This document shows positions 8,481-15,255 of a stretch of DNA of 64,000 bases, piece after piece. The DNA comes from an uncultured Collinsella sp. Lineage in GTDB: Bacteria; Actinomycetota; Coriobacteriia; Coriobacteriales; Coriobacteriaceae. Position 1 is the first letter of the stretch. Every line of letters begins with the position of its first letter. The position numbers were made by a program, and so were the translations under genes. A model generated the notes under the pieces. It searched no databases. It saw only the letters and a program-made list of their open reading frames with translations, and was not told the origin of the DNA. Location of the stretch: positions 1 to 64,000 of the forward strand of contig CABRHX010000001.1 of assembly GCA_902470805.1 (NCBI GenBank), written 5' to 3'.

Positions 8481-10844
8481 CTATTCGCCACCCGATGCTG
8501 GCAAGCTGTTGAGCGGCTCGCTCTCACCGGCGGCACCAAGGCGCTTCTGCATCTTCTCGATCTGCTTAAGGGTCGAAGTCAAATACCCAAGACCCTTCTT
8601 CAACTGCTTAAGCAACCTGCCATTCCTGCGGTCCCCCTTTCCATTCTCCTTCTCGACATCCTCCTCAACACCAGCGATGCTGCGCTGCACGGCCTCGGCC
8701 GCCTTCTGCACCAAAATGGCTCCCTCATGCGGGCAGCGGTCAGTTGCCACATCAAGAAATGCGAGAAGCCTTGAGCATTCAACGAGCACGAACTGCGCAT
8801 AGTCCTCCCCCATCGACGCCGCCAGGGCAACGCCGCTAGAACCCAAAAGGCCAAACGCAGCGCCGCCGCCAGCAATTAAAGCGGTGCCACCGGCCATGCC
8901 CATGCCGCCGGCGGCCAAGGCGCCGCCGCCAGCAGCAGCAAGACTCGCATTGACGAGCGCAGCCCCGTGAAGGCCGACAAACGAGCCTCCAAAGATACCG
9001 ACAGCAATATCCGGAGCCAATGCCGCGGCCACTCCTCCTGTGCCCAGGGCCGCCGCCACGGCAATGGCGCCGCCTACCAAGACCTTTGGCAATGTACCTG
9101 AGAGCTCACGGATATGCGCCCCGCATTGCTTCTCTAGGGAACGCACGGCGTCCAAATCAACCGCGTCTTGTCTCCTGGGAAATTCATCTTTAACCCAAGC
9201 CCCGCTCCCCTTCAAACCTTTGTATTCCTTCTTCTCTTCATCTCCTATCTGGAAATAGGGGCGAAACTCAACCAGCTCCTGAGCGATCAGCAAGGCGCGC
9301 ACCTTGCCGCCTCGCTGCCGCGAAATAGCCTCAAGGGCTCCGTACGCATCTTCCTCGCTCAAAAAATAGCCGTCTGCATCAATGCCTAGGCCATCCGTGA
9401 CCGAATCCTGCCACGCGCGGGCCCAGCTCCTCTTTTGCCCTTTGCGCACTTCGTTCTTCTCGTTCCCGCAGTCGTAGTTGATGGCGGCAAGCTTCAGCGA
9501 GAAGGCAATCCTCGTCGTCTCTCTATCTAGGCTAAAAAAGTGGAATCCATCGAAGATATCCTGGCGGCGCCTGGCGCGCTCAGTCCAAGCCTCGGACATT
9601 TCCTCCGCCATATAGCCCCAGTCGGCATGGAGTGCAAACGCAAGGCGTCCAACTCCAACGTAGTTTATTCGCAAGAAGAACTTCTGGGCGAACACGACCT
9701 TGTTCCCCTCGCATTCGATACCCGCCCTGACCGCCGCCGTCGCCAGATTCGCCAGAACGAACGAAGTACTCGAAACCGTGACCATGCGAGTGAGGGCCCT
9801 GCTGTTGTAGGGCATGAAATGCGAAGCCTTGAGCTTGCGCAAGCCGGAGACGTCACTCACTTCGCAACGTTCTAGTTCGGCCTTGAGCCTTGAAAGCATG
9901 TAGAGACAACGAACGATAACCTCGTTGGCCACGACTGCTGGCACCTGGCTTAAAGCTTGATCGAAAAGACCGACTTCCGTCCGAAGGTCGAAGCGAATGG
10001 GCTTGCCGTCCTCGGTTTTGAACGCCGTTCCGTTAAACAGCTTTGAGATCCATTGCTGAATGCGAATATCCTTGCCCTTATAGGCAATCCGCATGTCTTG
10101 AAAAACAGGCAGGGAGGAGAGCTCCTTTAGCAGGGACAGCACAACGCCGGGAATACCCGTCCCCTTACCGGGGTTTGAACTAGACCCCGCCATGTCGCTC
10201 ACGAGATGCATTGCCCAGAACAGAGTGCCAAACGCGATCTTCTCTGGAACGTTCCTGCCTATAAGAGGGCGGTCAGGATCGAAGGCGGCGGCAGGCAGGT
10301 CAAAGGCGACAAACCGGCCGGCCGTATCGGTGCCATAGCCTTTGCACGTGAATTGCGAGAGGATCGAACACGCAAGGCCAACCAAGCTCGGGTGGTGCGA
10401 GAAATCCCGCAGATGATGTTGGAGCCCGCCGCCAAACTCGGCAGTCAGCTTGTCCGCGGCAAGAGGAAACCCTTTCTCTAGAAAGCGAATAGCGTCTTCT
10501 AGAGTTGCATCCGCCTTTGTCATACCCGCAGACTTGGCAATCGTAAGAACGAATTTGCCAACCTTCTCGTCGCCCCACTCTTTGGCACCCTCTAGGTTGA
10601 AGTCTTTCTGCCACAGGATATTCAACGCGCCCGTGAGGAGCCCGCTAACGGCTGCAAGTTCATAGTCGAGCTTCGTAGCCTTTTCAGCCCGAGGGTCAAA
10701 ATCAAAGAGGACCTCCTCCCCATCGGGAGCGTCCTTAAAACCAACCAGCACGGCGCTACCGTTCAGCGGCACAGATGCAACTTTGGGCAGTTGAGGCATG
10801 GTGTAAACTATCTCGCCGCCACTAAAAACAAGTTCGTCTGCCAT
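8481..10844 (-). CDS. Uncharacterised 787-residue protein with glycine-rich membrane segment
   Basis: No named family is recognised with confidence. The N-terminal about 580 residues look globular and contain a histidine-rich motif, GLQHHLRDFSHHPSLVG (about 150). Residues about 590-680 form a very glycine/alanine-rich hydrophobic stretch with repeated GxxxG spacing, like a glycine-zipper membrane-inserting domain. The last 80 residues are charged and probably helical (LLKQLKKGLGYL). The start at 10844 was chosen over an upstream ATG at 10886 because GGAGGAAGCCGGT precedes it. It follows the exonuclease and the frameshifted small gene on the same strand. A pore-forming or membrane effector role in defence is a guess from layout and neighbours. 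Confidence 0.8.
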   Translation of the reverse strand: MADELVFSGGEIVYTMPQLPKVASVPLNGSAVLVGFKDAPDGEEVLFDFDPRAEKATKLDYELAAVSGLLTGALNILWQKDFNLEGAKEWGDEKVGKFVLTIAKSAGMTKADATLEDAIRFLEKGFPLAADKLTAEFGGGLQHHLRDFSHHPSLVGLACSILSQFTCKGYGTDTAGRFVAFDLPAAAFDPDRPLIGRNVPEKIAFGTLFWAMHLVSDMAGSSSNPGKGTGIPGVVLSLLKELSSLPVFQDMRIAYKGKDIRIQQWISKLFNGTAFKTEDGKPIRFDLRTEVGLFDQALSQVPAVVANEVIVRCLYMLSRLKAELERCEVSDVSGLRKLKASHFMPYNSRALTRMVTVSSTSFVLANLATAAVRAGIECEGNKVVFAQKFFLRINYVGVGRLAFALHADWGYMAEEMSEAWTERARRRQDIFDGFHFFSLDRETTRIAFSLKLAAINYDCGNEKNEVRKGQKRSWARAWQDSVTDGLGIDADGYFLSEEDAYGALEAISRQRGGKVRALLIAQELVEFRPYFQIGDEEKKEYKGLKGSGAWVKDEFPRRQDAVDLDAVRSLEKQCGAHIRELSGTLPKVLVGGAIAVAAALGTGGVAAALAPDIAVGIFGGSFVGLHGAALVNASLAAAGGGALAAGGMGMAGGTALIAGGGAAFGLLGSSGVALAASMGEDYAQFVLVECSRLLAFLDVATDRCPHEGAILVQKAAEAVQRSIAGVEEDVEKENGKGDRRNGRLLKQLKKGLGYLTSTLKQIEKMQKRLGAAGESEPLNSLPASGGE

Positions 10845-10909
10845 ACCGGCTTCCTCCTGCAAACGCGTAAAACTAGATTGCTCCACGCCGCCAAATCCCT
10901 CTCGTAGAA

Positions 10910-11214
10910 CTACTCGATAATCTCGATGATGCAGTTGCTCAGAACCTCGTCGGAACTGTTCACCTCTGGCAGCCTGTACGCCTCATTGTGAACGATAACG
11001 CGCGCAGCGTCACGGGTCTATGCCTGCCCATCCAGCGAATCATGTTAGCAAGCCGTTCTTCGACAATGGATGCCATCTCGGTGTCCATACTCTTGACCTG
11101 CCTGGTCTCGGCGGGCGTCAGCGTGTCCTTGAATAGCATCTCAAGCACAGCCCTCTGATGCTGATTCTGGAATCCTTCCCGCAACCATTCCTTCTGCTTA
11201 CGCCCAATGGGCAC
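10910..11214 (-). pseudogene. Small unknown gene broken by a one-base frameshift
   Basis: Translation begins at a GTG (11214) four bases after the exonuclease stop and reads MPIGRKQKEWLREGFQNQ. It breaks off near residue 68, giving an 84-residue product with an implausible tail. Adding one C to the CCC run (GGG on the plus strand at 11014-11016) restores a continuous frame of about 101 codons: HRP then RDAARVIVHNEAYRLPEV and an acidic end IIEIIE, stopping at 10910-10912. The family is unknown. The tight spacing implies co-translation with the exonuclease. The shift may be a true mutation, a phase-variable tract or a sequencing error. Confidence 0.7.
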
Positions 11215-11218
11215 CCGC

Positions 11219-11953
11219 CTACCTTCCCGCCGCCTTCAGCTTCAGCAGCAGGTCGCCCAGCTCGGGGCACTTGCTAGAAAGGCGCGTCTGAGCTCGCTCG
11301 CCCATCCCCCACCGCTGGCGGACTTCCTGGGCGCGCGGGCTCACGCGGTAGTCCCCGTCCATCACCTGCTTGAGCAGCTTGGCGGTCACGCGCGCATCGG
11401 CAAGGGCGCTGTGGGCGTGACCCGTCGACTCGTCGAACTCGATGCCAAACCACGTCGCCGCGTCACTCAAAGAGACGCACCCGTGGCTGCCCACGTCCAT
11501 GATCGAGGTGTAAAACGCCTGCAGGTCGGCCCAATCCGTAGGAAATGCGGAAAGATCGATGTGCTTTGCCTGGCACTCGGTCAAAAGCTGTCGACGGTCC
11601 GCCCCGCTCCAGCAAACTACCTGTGCGGAGTAGCGACCGATCCAATCGCTGAGCCTTTTGATTACCATGTAGAGCGGATCGGCCATCGCAGTGTCCACGG
11701 CCGATATCCCCGTAAGCTCGCGGACGGAAAACGCAACGCCTTCGGTAAATTCCGTCTGCACAAACTGCGAGAACTCGCCCATAACGTTGCCGTGGTAATC
11801 GAGCTTGACGGCGCCGACCTCGATAATCTCATTACGCAGCCCACGTCGCTGGCGCTGCTTTGGCACCGGCGCAAACTCAAAGTCCAGCACAATCTGGCGC
11901 GCAAAGTTCGTCGTATCGATAGCCGAGATACACGGCGTCTTTTCAGCTGACAC
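11219..11953 (-). CDS. DEDDh-type 3'-5' exonuclease
   Basis: The 244-residue protein carries DnaQ-like exonuclease motifs: Exo I Asp-Phe-Glu in IVLDFEFAP, Exo II around AQVVCWSGADR, and Exo III H-S-A-L-A-D-A-R near residue 180. It resembles the KapD/ERI-1 branch of single-domain exonucleases more than a polymerase proofreading subunit. The start is GTG at 11953 with GGAGAAAGG upstream. It is the first gene of a minus-strand run that continues with a frameshifted small gene and the 787-residue protein. Its leader contains a promoter and terminator hairpin that are part of the duplicated element described at 11996-12662. Confidence 0.85.
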   Translation of the reverse strand: MSAEKTPCISAIDTTNFARQIVLDFEFAPVPKQRQRRGLRNEIIEVGAVKLDYHGNVMGEFSQFVQTEFTEGVAFSVRELTGISAVDTAMADPLYMVIKRLSDWIGRYSAQVVCWSGADRRQLLTECQAKHIDLSAFPTDWADLQAFYTSIMDVGSHGCVSLSDAATWFGIEFDESTGHAHSALADARVTAKLLKQVMDGDYRVSPRAQEVRQRWGMGERAQTRLSSKCPELGDLLLKLKAAGR

Positions 11954-12111
11954 GGTTAGGGCCTTTCTCCGTTGCTTGCCGCTTGTTACATAAGCGGCTA
12001 CATTGCCGTAAGGTTAGGCGCTCGTGCGGACATGAAATCGGAGCGCAATGCCACGCGCGCCAGGCACACGCCATGCAGACGGCCCCAAGAGAGTCGCCCG
12101 CTCTATTCAAA

Positions 12112-12168
12112 TGCATGAAAAAGATTTAGGCCCGGTGACTTGAATCAGCGGTCATCCCGGGCCCATCA
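12112..12168 (-). ncRNA. Candidate small RNA ending in a hairpin terminator
   Basis: Minus-strand transcription from the promoter at 12175-12203 would start near 12167 and meet a strong hairpin (GGCCCGGTGAC at 12129-12139 against GTCATCCCGGGCC at 12151-12163). On this strand the hairpin is followed by TAAATCTTTTT. The product would be about 55 nt. The hairpin is conserved in the second copy. It could be an antitoxin RNA placed like IstR relative to tisB, or a leader attenuator of the exonuclease gene. Its 5' end contains AUGGGC, complementary to GCCCAU at the peptide start codon; that match is short and may be chance. Confidence 0.45.
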
Positions 12169-12174
12169 ATATGC

Positions 12175-12203
12175 AGTGTACCTACAGAGGGCTGGTTAAT
12201 CAA
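12175..12203 (-). promoter_or_regulatory. Sigma-70-type promoter, minus strand
   Basis: On the minus strand TTGATT (12203-12198) and TACACT (12180-12175) are separated by exactly 17 bases. It would drive the candidate small RNA and, by readthrough, the exonuclease gene. Confidence 0.55.
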
Positions 12204-12313
12204 ACGGGCTTTCGGTGACGAAGACCTGCGCGTCTAGCCCCAATCGCCCAGCGCCGTCTTCTGCCGCCCTTACGAAAGGCTGCTATTCGAGGGAATCACG
12301 TTGCTGTTATTAT

Positions 12314-12327
12314 CGAACATATATTCG
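12314..12327. promoter_or_regulatory. LexA (SOS) box-like operator
   Basis: CGAAC-ATAT-ATTCG matches the Gram-positive/actinobacterial LexA consensus CGAAC-N4-GTTCG at nine of ten specified positions. It lies about 90 bp before the small peptide gene at 12418, within the likely promoter (TTGCTG at 12301). This suggests DNA-damage induction of the peptide. Confidence 0.55.
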
Positions 12328-12417
12328 TATTTATGACCGCGCTTTGATTGAATGGCAGTTGTTGACGGCAGTTCCATGTGCCGGGCAGCGCCCTCCATGC
12401 GACGGGAGGTGATGCCC

Positions 12418-12543
12418 ATGACCGATCTGATTGATTTCGTGAAGCTCCTGACCGCTTTGGTCTCGCTCCTCACGGCGCTTATCGGACTTTCCGAGGCACT
12501 TAAGCAGCGTACGAAGCAAAAGAAGAGGGGTCGACGCCGTTAA
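12418..12543 (+). CDS. 41-residue hydrophobic peptide, type I toxin-like
   Basis: The peptide begins MTDLIDFVKLLTALV, has one hydrophobic helix (about residues 5-27) and ends in a strongly basic tail (KQRTKQKKRGRRR). This layout is typical of small membrane toxins of type I systems such as TisB or Fst, although sequence identity to a known family is not claimed. GGAGG at 12405-12409 is eight bases before the ATG at 12418, which is preferred to the ATG at 12412. A LexA-like box lies upstream, a divergent small-RNA-like unit further upstream, and a hairpin overlaps the stop codon. A start-less relic is at 13531-13620. Confidence 0.65.
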   Translation: MTDLIDFVKLLTALVSLLTALIGLSEALKQRTKQKKRGRRR

Positions 12544-12556
12544 GGCATTGACCCCT
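12526..12556 (+). terminator. Hairpin over the peptide stop codon
   Basis: AGGGGTC (12526-12532) pairs with GACCCCT (12550-12556), followed by TAAT. The stem is short and the T-run weak, but it would close a compact peptide mRNA. Confidence 0.4.
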
Positions 12557-12693
12557 TAATCGAAGTAACGGCGCTGCCCAGCTATCCACAACTTGGGCTG
12601 CCGTCGACCTTACTCTACCCACGGACATTGAGTTTAACAAATGGTTTTTTCGGTAGCGAAGCCTCGGTCCCTCAGCCGCTCAGCACCTGCTTC

Positions 12694-13335
12694 CTACTCC
12701 AGCCACCATTCCATATCCACGGAGCACTCGACCTCGATAGGCTCTGGCTCCAGCACCGTCTCCTCGGAGCCTCCGGACGCCCCATCGGGAGCACACGCGG
12801 CAACACAGTATGTTCGACCATAGCCCGCCGCCCGACTGTTATACGAGATATGCTTGACGCCGCCCAGCATAGACCCCGCCGCAACGGCAAGTGCCTGCGC
12901 GTTGCCGCGAGCACGTTCAACCGCACGGGCAATCAGGGCGTCTTCCGCCGCGCGCTGATCCGCCAACTCAAATCGAATGCTCATGTCGGCATGTGACTCG
13001 CAGGTATTGAGTGCGGTCCACACAGCAGCAAAGTCAGTCGAATCGACAGGCGCGGCAACCGTACCGTACGCATAGTAGTTGTAGCCCACAATCGTCGCCT
13101 TCTTGCGCGTCATCTGCGCATAACAAGTGTACCGACAGCATGTTAATTCGCTATCCAAACCAAAGGGCGCCAGCGCGGCGGCTACGCGGGCGCGATCGGT
13201 GTTGTAATCCTCCAGGCACGATTCCTTGGTGGTGCGGCGACCACCAAAGCCAATGCTAAAGATCACGCGGTCGGGCATAACCTCGTCCTCTATCTCGGCG
13301 CCAACGCTCACATAACCGGTCTTATCCGTTGCCAT
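12694..13335 (-). CDS. SIMPL-domain (DUF541) protein
   Basis: The 213-residue product fits the SIMPL/DUF541 family: an N-terminal strand-rich half (YVSVGAEIEDEVMPDRVIFS) and a helix with the typical A-x-x-x-A-x-x-L-A pattern (RAVERARGNAQALAVAAG) leading to LGGVKHISYNS. It lacks a signal peptide, unlike many periplasmic members, so it is probably cytoplasmic. The ATG at 13335 follows AAAGGA by eight bases and is preferred to the upstream ATG at 13353. It sits between the two copies of the duplicated element. Its function is unknown; family members have been linked to oxidative-stress tolerance and signalling. Confidence 0.75.
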   Translation of the reverse strand: MATDKTGYVSVGAEIEDEVMPDRVIFSIGFGGRRTTKESCLEDYNTDRARVAAALAPFGLDSELTCCRYTCYAQMTRKKATIVGYNYYAYGTVAAPVDSTDFAAVWTALNTCESHADMSIRFELADQRAAEDALIARAVERARGNAQALAVAAGSMLGGVKHISYNSRAAGYGRTYCVAACAPDGASGGSEETVLEPEPIEVECSVDMEWWLE

Positions 13336-13357
13336 GACATCCGTCCTTTCCACGAAT

Positions 13358-13757
13358 GGCTACGTTGCGGTAAGCGTAGCCACCCGTGCGGACACAAAAA
13401 TGGGATGCTGTGCCACGCGCGCCAGGCACGCGCCATGCAGATGGCCCCAAGAGAGTCGCCCGCTCTATTCAAATGGATGAAAAAGATTGAGGCCCGGTGA
13501 CTTGAATCAGAGGTCATCCCGGGCCCATCAGAGCTCGTAGAGCTCTTGGTTGCTTTGGTCTCGCTCTTCACGGCGCTTATCGAACTTTCCGAGGCACTCA
13601 AGCAGCATTCGAAGCATAACAAGTCGCTGCCATTAAGGCACCGACCTCTTGACCAAGCAACGGCGTTTCCCAGCTCTCCAGAACTTGGGCTGCCGTCAAC
13701 TTTATTCTATCCGCGAGCATCTGGTTTACCAAATGGATTTTCGGTAAAGGAAGCACG
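13358..13757. repeat. Duplicated element, copy 2 (internally deleted)
   Basis: This is the second copy of the element at 11996-12662, lacking its middle 270 bp. The conserved terminator-like hairpin (13491-13525) is kept. It fills most of the 438-bp gap between the SIMPL gene and the ATPase gene at 13775. Confidence 0.85.
13531..13620 (+). pseudogene. Relic of the small hydrophobic peptide gene
   Basis: The frame reads ELVELLVALVSLFTALIEL followed by SEALKQHSKHNK, clearly homologous to the peptide at 12418-12543. It has no ATG, ribosome site or LexA-like box, and no stop at the equivalent place. It is taken to be dead. Confidence 0.75.
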
Positions 13758-13774
13758 GCACGCCCGCAAAACCA

Positions 13775-15070
13775 CTACGCCCCAAGTGCCGCCATGGGGA
13801 TCACCGCCACGCCGTCGTCGCGTCTGTAGGTAATGCTCCCCTTTCCAACCACGACCGCCAAAAACGCCGGCGCGGCATTCTGGGCGGCAGGATTGGAGAG
13901 CACTTTCCTCTCCAGCGCCTTGAGATTTCTCGCTCCATCGTCTGCTTTCGCATCACTCAGCTTGACCTCGATGGCTCCCCAGCGCCCGTCGTGCTCAACG
14001 ATCAGATCGACCTCAAGGCCCTTCTCATCTCGGAAATAATGGACACTGTTGTCGACACCGCCGTAGGTGGAAAGGAACACGCGCACGTCGCGCAGGACGA
14101 GATTCTCAAAGAGCATCCCCAGCGTTTGCATATCGCCAAGCAGCCGCTCAGGGGTAGCCCCCAGCAACGCCGCCGCAAGTGACGGGTCACAGAAGTAGCG
14201 CTTGGGGCGCACGCGAACGCGGGCCTTCGAGCGCATGGGCGGCTCCCATCCGCACAGGTCCTCGGTCAGCTTGAGCCTGTTGAAGAGGTCCAAGTACGCA
14301 GCGATGGTCCTCTCGTCGGGGCCCGCCTCACCGTACGAGGCGTCCTTTACGAGCGTCTTGTACGTGACAGCCTGGCTCTCGTTCATGGCAAGAGCTCGCA
14401 AAAGGCCGTGTGCAAGCTCGGGCGACATGCCCTCGTCCAGCACGTTGACGTCGAGCACCGAGTGCACGTACTGGCTTGCCGTCTCTCGCGCAAGATCTTC
14501 CGAAAGCCCAAGATTTGCAGGCCAACCGCCCCTGCAGCACCAGCGGGCGACGTCATCCACCGTGCTCTCGCGACGCTGAGGGGCAAAATCCTCGCCCTTA
14601 AAGAGGCTTGCCAGTGACACGAGCGGCTCGCCGTCGCCCGACTCACACAGGGCCATGGGGCGCATTGACAGACGGGCGATCCTACCCGTGCCGGAATGAC
14701 GAACATGGCTGCGCTCCTCGCTTTTGAGCGCGGTCGAGCCCGTGAGCAAAAGTGTCCCCCGTTCGTTGCCGCTCGCGTCCACGAAACGCCGGGCGGCATC
14801 CCAAACCTCGGGCACCTCCTGCCATTCATCGACCAGGTGTGGCGCATCGCCGATGAGCGCCAGGCTTGGGTCGACCTCTGCCGCCGCACGCTGCGCAGGC
14901 TCATCGAGCCTGGAGACGCTCGCCGAGCGAGAGAGCGCCGTCCAGGTCTTGCCGCACCATTTGGGGCCGTTGATCTCCACACAGCCAAACGCCCGCATAA
15001 GGGTGTCGAGGCGCTCCTCTATGAGCCGGGGCCTATATCCCTTTTGGGTCAATCTCTTTGGTGCATCCAT
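13775..15070 (-). CDS. AAA_14/DUF4143 ATPase
   Basis: This 431-residue protein has an N-terminal P-loop ATPase of the AAA_14 type and a C-terminal DUF4143 domain. Walker A is GPKWCGKT (35-42) and Walker B lies in PHLVDEWQEVP (about 76-86). The DUF4143 end contains EVDLIVEHDGRWGAIEVK, which matches the D-x(n)-E-x-K pattern of PD-(D/E)XK nuclease-like folds. These ATPases are common and often species-specific in gut bacteria, and their biological role is not established. Directly upstream lies a 23-bp tandem repeat array that probably contains its promoter and operator. A second ATPase of a related class lies just beyond the array. Confidence 0.9.
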   Translation of the reverse strand: MDAPKRLTQKGYRPRLIEERLDTLMRAFGCVEINGPKWCGKTWTALSRSASVSRLDEPAQRAAAEVDPSLALIGDAPHLVDEWQEVPEVWDAARRFVDASGNERGTLLLTGSTALKSEERSHVRHSGTGRIARLSMRPMALCESGDGEPLVSLASLFKGEDFAPQRRESTVDDVARWCCRGGWPANLGLSEDLARETASQYVHSVLDVNVLDEGMSPELAHGLLRALAMNESQAVTYKTLVKDASYGEAGPDERTIAAYLDLFNRLKLTEDLCGWEPPMRSKARVRVRPKRYFCDPSLAAALLGATPERLLGDMQTLGMLFENLVLRDVRVFLSTYGGVDNSVHYFRDEKGLEVDLIVEHDGRWGAIEVKLSDAKADDGARNLKALERKVLSNPAAQNAAPAFLAVVVGKGSITYRRDDGVAVIPMAALGA

Positions 15071-15101
15071 AGACGGCCGTCCCTCTCTATCACGCGATAT
15101 G

Positions 15102-15208
15102 CGAAATTACGCCATTCTCAATGCTGATTTTACGCTACTTTCAATGTAGTTTTTACGCCATGACAGATGTAGTTTTTACGCCATTTTCATTGAAGGTTTT
15201 ACGCTTGG
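15102..15208. repeat. Five-copy 23-bp-period tandem array
   Basis: The core TTTTACGCCAT, with variants, occurs five times. TACG starts at 15108, 15131, 15154, 15177 and 15200, an exact 23-bp period, and the best units share TGTAGTTTTTACGCCAT. Exact spacing with drifting sequence suggests repeated binding sites for a multimeric DNA-binding protein. It lies 30-140 bp before the DUF4143 ATPase start, in the gap between two ATPase genes. Confidence 0.85.
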
Positions 15209-15255
15209 CATCCTTAGCGCGACCCATTCCGAGCATCACATCAGAGCGTGCTTGG

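Larger units (their letters stand above)
11996..12662. repeat. Duplicated element, copy 1 (complete)
   Basis: Left part 11996-12168 (173 bp) is closely matched by 13358-13530. Right part 12439-12662 is matched by 13537-13757. The middle 12169-12438, holding a minus-strand promoter, a LexA-like box, and the ribosome site and start codon of the small peptide gene, is missing from the second copy. This copy is therefore the intact form. It fills the 463-bp gap between the exonuclease start and the peptide gene. Confidence 0.85.

Noticed and set aside
8388..8774. 128-codon plus-strand frame
   Set aside because: Most of it is antisense to the end of the 787-residue gene; only the first part might be a remnant, reported as a weak finding.
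15102..15208. CRISPR array
   Set aside because: The units repeat every 23 bp with no room for spacers, drift in sequence, and no cas gene is near.
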